Below are positions 8,196 to 14,365 of a DNA stretch of 18,365 nt, piece by piece (the first letter of the stretch is position 1; every line of letters begins with the position of its first letter). Source of the DNA: CAZFCK01 sp964517355 (GTDB lineage: Bacteria; Desulfobacterota; Desulfovibrionia; Desulfovibrionales; Desulfovibrionaceae); contig CAZFCK010000086.1 of NCBI GenBank assembly GCA_964517355.1, forward strand, positions 1 to 18,365. The letters run 5' to 3'. The notes under the pieces were generated by a model that saw only the letters and a list, made by a program, of their open reading frames with translations, did no database searches and was not told the origin of the DNA. Position numbers and translations under genes: made by a program.

Positions 8196-8600
8196 ATGTT
8201 CGCGATGACACTGCAGGGCGGCGTGATCCAGGGATTTCCCGATGTCTGCAAGACGCCGGGCCCGGTCGGCCCCATACCCATACCCTACCCGAACATCGTC
8301 AACGGCGCCACGGCCGATGGGAACTCGGCTTCGAAAAAGGTCTTTTTCGCCTCCATGGAAGCCATGCACCTCAAGACCAAATGGGACTCGTCCAACGGAG
8401 ACGAACCCGGCACCGCCGGGGGCGTGGTTTCCAACGTGAACATGAACAAGGTTCAGTTCCTCAAAGGAAGCATGAAGGTCCAGATAGAGGGCAACCCCGC
8501 GGTCCGGCTCTGCGACCCCACAAAACACAACGGGAGCAATCCGAACGCCATGGGCAATTGTCTGTCTCCCAGCCAGACGGACGTCATGATCCTGGAGTAG
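8196..8600 (+). CDS. DUF4150 PAAR-like tip protein
   Basis: The 134-residue protein belongs to the DUF4150 PAAR-like group that caps the VgrG spike. The features seen are the N-terminal PDVCKTPGPVGPIPIPYPN segment, the small-residue turn PGTAGGVVSNVN, and the closing GNPAVRLCDPTKHN with a conserved Cys and His. The length equals the bare domain, so no toxin is fused to it, unlike many DUF4150 effectors. A GGAGG at 8184-8188, seven bases from the ATG, supports the start. It is the last gene of the tip module and a strong GC hairpin follows. Its probable partners are the VgrG and DUF2169 proteins encoded upstream. Confidence 0.92.
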   Translation: MFAMTLQGGVIQGFPDVCKTPGPVGPIPIPYPNIVNGATADGNSASKKVFFASMEAMHLKTKWDSSNGDEPGTAGGVVSNVNMNKVQFLKGSMKVQIEGNPAVRLCDPTKHNGSNPNAMGNCLSPSQTDVMILE

Positions 8601-8612
8601 CGGCTCGTTTCC

Positions 8613-8642
8613 GGCAGGGCGGCAGAGGCGGACCGCCCTGTC
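8613..8642 (+). terminator. GC-rich hairpin after the tip operon
   Basis: A 10-bp stem with one G-T pair (8613-8622 with 8633-8642) encloses a 10-base loop, 13 bases after the DUF4150 stop. It is placed as a terminator would be, but no T tract follows, so it could instead be a pause or processing site. Confidence 0.5.
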
Positions 8643-8672
8643 GCCTCTCCTCCCGCTCCCGCCGGCCGTTGA

Positions 8673-8843
8673 TCAGGCGCATCCCTCCGGCGGACGAAAG
8701 CGCAGCGCCCCCGGATCAACGACCACCAGCGCCCTTCTTACCGCCGTGGGCGTTTCCAGGTTCGTCACGAAAGGCACGCAGTACGTTTCCACATATATCC
8801 GCTCCAGGCTCTTGGTTAAGGGGGGACACTCCAATAAGCTCAC
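8673..8843 (-). CDS. Possible 56-residue gene or gene remnant overlapping the HEPN stop
   Basis: On the minus strand a GTG at 8843-8841 overlaps the stop of the HEPN-like gene (GTGA) and opens a 56-residue frame ending at 8673. The translation looks like real protein (KSLERIYVETYCVPFVTNLE, then RRALVVVDPGALRFRPPEG) and has G/C-rich third positions like the GC-rich genes here, unlike the AT-rich gene upstream. The same frame stays open back to 8882 without an ATG. It could be a small coupled gene, or the surviving 3' end of an older minus-strand gene whose 5' part was replaced when the AT-rich gene arrived. I do not recognise the family. Confidence 0.35.
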   Translation of the reverse strand: MSLLECPPLTKSLERIYVETYCVPFVTNLETPTAVRRALVVVDPGALRFRPPEGCA

Positions 8844-9397
8844 GAAACGGTATGTAATAAAAGCCCATCCTCGATTGCTTCGCTATGGATTTGTTCAATT
8901 TCTAGAAGGTATTTTCTAGATAGTTCGCATACATCTTCGCTTCCAGACCAGCCTTTAAAATAATATTTTTCAACAACTTGCGGGCTTTCTGACGTCGATG
9001 ATCGACGTATCCCGGGCTTTATGCCGGTAAAGTCCTGCTCTACCACCTTTCCCGTAGCGTCACGCTGTTCGATATAAAAACAATCACCTACGGCAATACT
9101 ATCCATCACTGTGACATGTATTATCTTTTTTGGAGATACGGGCTTATGGTGAATATTTGAATTTCGCTCTTCTTTTAGAAATTGTATGATTTTACTCTGT
9201 TGCACCTGTTGATCATACCAGCTTTTATTGTCGTTGCCGTCCAGTCTCTTAAAAAGATATTGCAGTGCTGACCTTGCGGAAGAAAGGAAGGCACTTGTAT
9301 AGTAATGAAAATCTGGCACATCGAATCTATTGCAAACGTTGTCCATTTTTTCCAGAAAGAATTTGGCTTCCAATATTTTTTTTGCGACATCACCCAT
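8840..9397 (-). CDS. Probable HEPN-domain protein
   Basis: The 185-residue protein has an all-helical N-terminal half with the sequence EERNSNIHHKP. The R-N-x3-H arrangement (R78, N79, H83) is the hallmark of HEPN domains, many of which are RNases in toxin-antitoxin and defence systems. The preceding helix YYTSAFLSSARSALQYLF also fits the fold. The C-terminal half (about 90-185) is beta-rich and unassigned. A GGGAGG lies seven bases before the ATG. It is visibly AT-richer than every neighbour and faces the opposite way, which suggests recent transfer. No nucleotidyltransferase antitoxin is encoded beside it. Catalytic activity is inferred from the motif only; non-toxic HEPN proteins exist. 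Confidence 0.7.
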   Translation of the reverse strand: MGDVAKKILEAKFFLEKMDNVCNRFDVPDFHYYTSAFLSSARSALQYLFKRLDGNDNKSWYDQQVQQSKIIQFLKEERNSNIHHKPVSPKKIIHVTVMDSIAVGDCFYIEQRDATGKVVEQDFTGIKPGIRRSSTSESPQVVEKYYFKGWSGSEDVCELSRKYLLEIEQIHSEAIEDGLLLHTVS

Positions 9398-9576
9398 CGA
9401 TACACCTCCCTTTCGTAGCTACCCACCATCCCTTGCCTTCGGCTATCCCCTCGGCCGCTCGTGCTGCGGAAAAGCCCCTGCCTCCGGGTGTGTAAACATA
9501 TTGAACATTTGCTGTGTAACGTGTTGCGGAACTGTACACACTCTCATGGGCAACGGCGGTTGGTCAGTATAAATAC

Positions 9577-9593
9577 CAGACCATTACAGTCTG
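9577..9593. promoter_or_regulatory. Inverted repeat upstream of the sigma-54 promoter
   Basis: CAGAC and GTCTG are separated by seven bases, centred about 68 bp before the predicted transcription start. Sigma-54 promoters need an activator bound upstream, and this is a possible but weak candidate for its site. Confidence 0.3.
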
Positions 9594-9626
9594 AAATGTT
9601 CATGTTTTGTTGTGTTTTCAATTGCC

Positions 9627-9642
9627 TGGCACGGTCATTGCT
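9627..9642 (+). promoter_or_regulatory. Sigma-54 (-24/-12) promoter of the kinase-efflux operon
   Basis: TGGCACG, four bases, then TTGCT matches the RpoN consensus TGGCACG-N4-TTGCW at every fixed position, with the key GG and GC at the required spacing (G at 9629, C at 9641). Transcription would start near 9653 and read into the histidine kinase gene. Such promoters depend on an enhancer-binding ATPase, which is not encoded in the window. Confidence 0.85.
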
Positions 9643-9844
9643 CTGATTCCGGTAAGACACTTGGCAATGAAAGAAGCAAGCGGTGCAGTGGGGTTCCCAC
9701 GTGATTTGAAACAAAACCGTACTCGACAGCGTTTTTGCGGCAATCGTTGTTTCTTATGAGACAGTTTTGAATTACACTCTTATTGGGATAACCTCTATCG
9801 GAAGTCCATCACGACCTCAAGGCAAACAGGGAGGCAGAGTTGAT

Positions 9845-10873
9845 ATGGATAGGAAATTATTTGTTATCGTCGGCCTGACCTTGCTTGCGTTGCTTCTGCA
9901 TCTTGGCGCAGGCCACGCCTCTTTTGAATGGCACGCCGTGCACAGGGAGCTGCTTTTCATTCCCATCCTCCTCTGCAGCCTATGGTTCGGTTTGCGCCCA
10001 GGCTTGGCGCTCGCCGCAATCATAAGCCTGTTCTATGGGCTGGGAATCGGTATGCACCACGCCAGCGCCGGCTTGTTGGCAACGCTGTTTTCCCAGGTGG
10101 CGATGTTTTTCATCGTGGCATTTCTTGTCGGGTCGCTTTCAGAGCGCCAGGCCAAGAGGCACGAGGAGGCCTTGGCTGCGCAGAGGCTGGCTCTGTTGGG
10201 CCGGGCGTCTGCGGCTGTGGGCCACGACTTGCGGCACATGATCCAGGCCGTACGGCATCTTGTGCTGGAAGCCGGAGGACTTGGCGCCCCTGAACGCGAC
10301 AAGGCCTTCGCCACCGAAGTGGCGAACATGGAACGCATGCTCGAAGCCTTGCATTCCGTCGCCCCAAAGATGGGCGAGGCCCGTGTCTCGCACAACGTGA
10401 ACGATATCGTGGAACAAGCCCTTGCGGGGGCGAAAAAGGCGTTGACCAAGAACAGCCTGCATGTTTCCAAGGAGTTCTGCGAAGGCGGATGCCTGACCAT
10501 GGCCATGACTGAGCACGTCCGCGACGCCGTGGCCGAATTGTTGCTCAATGCGGCCAGTTTCACGCCTCGGGGAGGCGCTGTCCATGTCTCCACCCGCAAG
10601 GAAGAGGACTTCTGCACAGTGACCGTACGTGACGAGGGTCCTGGCATCTCCCCTGCAAACATGCACAAGATTTTTCAGCCATTCTTCACCACCAAGAAAA
10701 ACGGCTCCGGGCTGGGGCTCGCCTCCAGCCGCAAGGTGCTGCGGGACTTGGGGGGCGACATTACCGTGCACAGCGAAGACGGACGAGGGGCCTCCTTCAC
10801 AATCAGCATTCCCCGCGGCAGCGAAAGCGACATGAGAGACAAGCTGCAACGCATCATGAAGCATAAACGCTGA
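9845..10873 (+). CDS. Membrane-bound sensor histidine kinase
   Basis: The 342-residue protein has hydrophobic segments at about 5-22, 36-70 and 77-98 with almost no periplasmic domain, so it probably senses within or near the membrane. The phospho-acceptor region reads GRASAAVGHDLRHMIQ with H127, a variant of the usual AHE-[IL]-RNP box. The ATP-binding domain is complete: N-box ELLLNAA (N235), G1 DEGPGI (263), F-box FQPFFTTK and G2 GSGLGLA (287-293). An AGGGAGG at 9828-9834 supports the ATG at 9845; the frame extends upstream to 9767 without family-like sequence. It is the first gene after the sigma-54 promoter, and the degraded phosphatase gene follows after 14 bases. No response regulator is encoded nearby, so its partner must lie elsewhere. 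It appears intact. Confidence 0.9.
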   Translation: MDRKLFVIVGLTLLALLLHLGAGHASFEWHAVHRELLFIPILLCSLWFGLRPGLALAAIISLFYGLGIGMHHASAGLLATLFSQVAMFFIVAFLVGSLSERQAKRHEEALAAQRLALLGRASAAVGHDLRHMIQAVRHLVLEAGGLGAPERDKAFATEVANMERMLEALHSVAPKMGEARVSHNVNDIVEQALAGAKKALTKNSLHVSKEFCEGGCLTMAMTEHVRDAVAELLLNAASFTPRGGAVHVSTRKEEDFCTVTVRDEGPGISPANMHKIFQPFFTTKKNGSGLGLASSRKVLRDLGGDITVHSEDGRGASFTISIPRGSESDMRDKLQRIMKHKR

Positions 10874-10887
10874 GCGGATTTCAGGCC

Positions 10888-11405
10888 ATGAGCATACGCT
10901 GGAAGCTCCTCCCGCTGCTTGGGGCAATGGCTCTGACGCCTTTCCTGCTGCTCAGGTTCACGGCCTACGACGCTCTCGAACGCGTGGGCAGGGATCTGGC
11001 CGTTCGCAGTAAGACGCTGCTGGTGTCCAAAGCCGACAAGCTGGTGACGCGCGACAATTACGGCGGCGGCAACTTTATCACGTTGCTGGTCATGGAGATC
11101 GGTGCTGCCGGAGCCGGCCTTGCCTGGGTGCGCGCGGGCCACGATCCGGCTCAGCTCTACACGCCTGAGGACGGAAGCGTACGCGAGCTTGGCGGACCTG
11201 TGGACACTCCCCTGGGCGTGACGCCGGACGCAGGCTACACCCTGCAGCAGGGGGCGACCTTCACCAAAGGGCCTTGACCCGTTTTCGCAACGGCTTTGTG
11301 CAGGAAGACGACGTGACGCTGGTGGTGGTCAAGGCTCTGGAAGTGATCGCCGACGTTACGGAGGAGCTCCCCCCGCGGCATGGGGTGGAAGGGAGAATGT
11401 CATGA
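10888..11405 (+). pseudogene. Remnant of a membrane SpoIIE/PP2C-type phosphatase
   Basis: The frame from 10888 gives an N-terminal membrane anchor (MSIRWKLLPLLGAMALTPFL) and a short helix to KADKLVTR. It then jumps straight into the PP2C/SpoIIE core (NFITLLVMEIG, WVRAGHDPAQLY, VDTPLGV), with the expected sensor, HAMP and early catalytic parts missing. The frame stops at 11275-11277. Immediately after, in another frame, is the typical C-terminal end of the same domain (RFRNGFVQEDDVTLVVVKAL), reaching a stop at 11403-11405 that overlaps the next gene's ATG. The middle of the phosphatase domain, with its usual TDG motif, is absent. So there are two internal deletions, the second one shifting the frame. 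The intact ancestor probably dephosphorylated a Ser/Thr regulatory partner and acted with the kinase. The product cannot be catalytic. Confidence 0.8.
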
Positions 11406-12828
11406 TGCGATGGATAACGTTGCTGCTCGTTGGCCTGCTTCTGGCCGTACCTGCCGGCGCCCCGCAAGAGGAGGCCGCCTCTAGCGCATTTTCGCCTTGA
11501 AACAAGGCTCTGGCCGACAACGCCCCCGGATCGGGGGACGTCGTACTGCAGGAGCTTATAGACGAAGGGCTGAAAAACAACAGAGAGCTGCTTGCTCTGC
11601 GTCGTGAAATACGCGCTCTGGAGCAGGAGGCCCCCGCCGCCGGCGCCTTTGCCGACCCGAAGTTGGGCTTGGGTCTGCTGAACATGCCCACGGATACCTT
11701 CGCCTTTGACCAGGAGGCCATGACCCAGAAGCAAATTTCACTCTCCCAGCGGTTGCCCTGGTTTGGCAAGCTCAACCTGGCGGAACGCAAGGTGCTGCTG
11801 CGCGCCGAGCGCCAGCGCGCTGAAGTGCGGCGCAGGGAGCTGGCGCTGGCGCAAGGCGTGGCCGTGGACTACCACGAAATGGGCACCACGCTTGAAGCGC
11901 TCGAAACCAACGCCAAGCTCCGCGAAGTGCTCGGCGTCATGCTCCGGGTGGCCGAGAGCCGCTACGCCACAGGCCACGGGAAGCAGCAGGATATCCTGCA
12001 GGCCCAGGTGGAGCACAATCAGCTGCTGGACGAGAAGATCACCCTGGAGCGCAAGCTGCGGCAGCAGAAGGACCGCATCAACGAGCTGCTGCAACGCGAC
12101 CGCTTCATGGACATAGCGCCTCATCCTCCGCCGGAAATGGTGCGGCTGCAACTGGACCGTGAGCAGCTGCTTGAGCTGGCCGACGCAAACAACCCCTCCA
12201 TCAGAGTGCGCCAGGCGGAGGTGCAACTGGCGCAGAACGACGTGGAACTAGCACCTAGGACTTCGGCCCCGACTTTGACGTGCAGGTGGCTTACGGCCAG
12301 CGGGACGACGACCGGATGGGCAATGATCGTGCTGATTTCTTTTCTGCGGGCCTGTCCTTCACCATACCCTTGTGGGCGCCAGTGAAACAAAGCAAGAACC
12401 TGGAAGGTTCCGCTGAGCGGCTCGAAGCCGCCTACCTGGCCCTGCAAGGAGTGCGTTCCAGCCTGCCGCACCAGATCGACGCCCTGCTGGCTGAGGCCGA
12501 CTCACTGCACGAAAACTTCGATCTGTTGCAGCAGGTGCTGACCTTACAGGCCGCCCAGTGGGCCGACACCTCGCTTGCGGCCTATGAAGTGGGGAACGTG
12601 GAGTTCAGCACCATGCTCACCGCGGAAGTGCGGTTGTTGCGCTACGACCTGAAACTGCGCAGCTATCATCATGAACTGCGTTCCGTGCTGGCCAGGCTGC
12701 AGGCGCTCGTAGGCGCCCCGTTGCCCCTTGGGGCGGAAGGCAACGCCGGAAAAGCCTCCTGGCGTCACATTGATCCCCTTTCGCTTAACTACTGCCTGCC
12801 GGAAACCAGACCCGAGGAGAGCGACTGA
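11402..12828 (+). pseudogene. TolC/CusC-like outer-membrane efflux factor, disrupted
   Basis: The joined reading would be about 475 residues, normal for an outer-membrane efflux protein: a signal peptide (MMRWITLLLVGLLLAVPAGA), then alpha-helical barrel segments such as LPWFGKLNLAERKVLL and RYATGHGKQQDILQAQVEHN. Two lesions interrupt it. A TGA at 11498-11500 lies inside the inverted repeat copy (11481-11510), and reading in the same frame resumes directly as ALADNAPGSGDVVLQE. Near 12250-12262 the frame shifts by one base; restoring one G before GACTTC would join VELA to DFGPDFDVQVAYGQRDD. The second part (IPLWAPVKQSKNLEGSAERL onward) runs intact to 12828, where its stop overlaps the adaptor start (TGATG). 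It belonged to the tripartite metal efflux pump with the next two genes. A sequencing error could explain the frameshift but not the repeat. Confidence 0.82.
11481..11510 (-). repeat. Inverted 30-bp copy of the dispersed repeat inside the efflux gene
   Basis: This is the exact reverse complement of 15-44 and of 18019-18048. It includes the 6-bp-stem hairpin and contributes the TGA at 11498-11500 that stops the TolC-like frame just after its signal peptide. Confidence 0.92.
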
Positions 12829-14228
12829 TGCAGACACATCATAGTTTTCGGCGCGTTGCCGTGATGCTTGCCCTCTTTGTCCTGCTTCTGTGCCTGGCTG
12901 CAGCAGCGTTCGCCCAGGACGGGAAACCCCGCGCGGGGGAGATAGATCCCAAGACCGGGAAGAAGCTCAAATATTGGGTGGCGCCCATGGACTCAACCTA
13001 TATTCGCGAGGAATTCGGGCAATCGCCCATGGGGATGGACCTGGTGCCCGTGTACGAGGAAGAGGGCGGGGAAAAAGAGCCCGCCTCCACCATACGCATC
13101 GACCCCGTTACCATGCAGAACATGGGCGTGCGGCTGGGAAGGGTGAAGCGCCAGCCCCTGACCAAGGAAATCCGGGCCATGGGCGCGGTGACCTATGACG
13201 AGACCCGGCTCTATGTGGTGACCACCAAGTTCGACGGCTGGATCGAGCATCTCTACATCGACTTCGAGGGCGAATCCGTGCGGCGCGGCGAGCCGCTGTT
13301 CGACATCTACTCTCCGGCCCTGGTCACTGCCCAGGAAGAATACCTTCTGGCCCTGCAACAGTTCAAGATTCTCAGCGGCAGCTCCTACCAGGGGGTCGGG
13401 GACAGCGCCAGACGGCTGCTGCAGGCCACCCGGCGCAGGCTGGAACTCTGTGATCTCACCGAGCGACAGATTGCGCGCCTGAAAAACACCGGCACCGTGT
13501 GCAAGACAGTGACCGTTTACTCCCCAGGCAACGGGGTGGTGACGGACAAGACGGCTCTGGACGGGCACTACGTCAAGGCCGGGGAACACGTCTACGAAAT
13601 AGCCGATCTCTCCAATGTCTGGGTGGACGTGGAAATCTACGAGTACGAATTGCCTTATGTGGAGAAGGGCATGACGGCCGCCATGGAGCTCTCTTACGTT
13701 CCCAACAAGGAGTTCAAGGGCAAGGTGCTCTTCATCTACCCCTTTCTTTCCCCGGAAACCCGCACTGTGCGGCTGCGCCTGGCATTCCCCAACCCGGACT
13801 TGATGCTCAAGCCGAACATGTACGCCAACGTGATCCTCAATTCCAAGATCGAGGACAAGGCTCTGGTCATTCCGCAGGAAGCGGTCATCGACAGCGGCGA
13901 ACGCAAGGTGGTCTTCGTCTATCGCGGCAAGGGCAAATTCGAACCCAAGGAAGTGAAGCTGGGCGTGGAAGGTGAAGGCCATGTGGTGCAGGTGCTCTCC
14001 GGGCTTGAAGCGGGCGAGGAAGTCGTGCTCTCCGCCCAGTTCATGCTCGATTCCGAAAGCCGCCTGCGTGAGGCCATCCAGAAGATGCTCGAAGTGCGCC
14101 AGAAACAGGAGCGGCGGAAGCAGAGCGAACTCGACAGCCTGGATATGGACGGACTGAGCATGGACGACGCGAGCGTGAATGACCTGAATATGGACGGGCT
14201 GAGCATGGACGCTCCGGCGGAACAATAG
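12828..14228 (+). CDS. cusB: CusB-like periplasmic adaptor of an RND metal efflux pump
   Basis: This membrane-fusion protein would link the RND pump to the outer-membrane factor. The 466-residue product starts with a signal peptide (RR at 8-9, hydrophobic core, AFA cleavage near 29). A heavy-metal-binding-domain-like segment follows at about 48-76 (YWVAPMDSTYIREEFGQSPM, then GMDLVPV), in which the usual Cys ligands are absent and Met remains. The barrel-sandwich/lipoyl halves (GWIEHLYIDFEGESVRRGEP; SPGNGVVTDKTALDGHYVKA) and beta-barrel (DLSNVWVDVEIYEYELPYVE) are typical. The C-terminus ends in a Met/Asp-rich duplicated tail. The ATG overlaps the upstream stop by one base, with GAGGAG just before. 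It is intact, although both partner genes are broken. Cu/Ag specificity is inferred from the CusB/CusA family. Confidence 0.92.
   Translation: MQTHHSFRRVAVMLALFVLLLCLAAAAFAQDGKPRAGEIDPKTGKKLKYWVAPMDSTYIREEFGQSPMGMDLVPVYEEEGGEKEPASTIRIDPVTMQNMGVRLGRVKRQPLTKEIRAMGAVTYDETRLYVVTTKFDGWIEHLYIDFEGESVRRGEPLFDIYSPALVTAQEEYLLALQQFKILSGSSYQGVGDSARRLLQATRRRLELCDLTERQIARLKNTGTVCKTVTVYSPGNGVVTDKTALDGHYVKAGEHVYEIADLSNVWVDVEIYEYELPYVEKGMTAAMELSYVPNKEFKGKVLFIYPFLSPETRTVRLRLAFPNPDLMLKPNMYANVILNSKIEDKALVIPQEAVIDSGERKVVFVYRGKGKFEPKEVKLGVEGEGHVVQVLSGLEAGEEVVLSAQFMLDSESRLREAIQKMLEVRQKQERRKQSELDSLDMDGLSMDDASVNDLNMDGLSMDAPAEQ
14139..14211 (+). repeat. Tandem duplication encoding a Met/Asp-rich tail
   Basis: Two 28-bp units (14139-14166 and 14184-14211) match at 26 of 28 positions with a 45-bp period. 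They encode two copies of the core [D/N]MDGLSMD, 15 residues apart, at the end of the adaptor protein. Confidence 0.85.
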
Positions 14229-14365
14229 CAGCCTGCCGCGGGAACGCCTCGCGGAGCCGGCACCAAGCGAGGGCGGACGCCGAAGCTGCGCGGCATTTGC
14301 GCCCCCTTGCCGTGATCAGGTCCGGGACAGGCGTCCGCAGGAGACACAAGAGGCCAAGAGCCCTT

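Larger units (their letters stand above)
9398..9844. other. Divergent intergenic region between the HEPN gene and the efflux operon
   Basis: This stretch of about 450 bp contains the upstream regions of two divergent transcription units. It holds a sigma-54 promoter (9627-9642) and a short inverted repeat (9577-9593). Short open frames on the + strand (around 9265-9646) have no ribosome site or protein-like composition. The leader from the predicted start point near 9653 to the kinase ATG is about 190 bases. No sigma-70 promoter for the minus-strand gene is clear. Confidence 0.6.

Noticed and set aside
11498..11500. TGA read as selenocysteine in the TolC-like gene
   Set aside because: The codon lies within an inserted dispersed repeat in a linker after the signal peptide, TGA is used as an ordinary stop elsewhere in the window, and this family has no selenoproteins that I know of.
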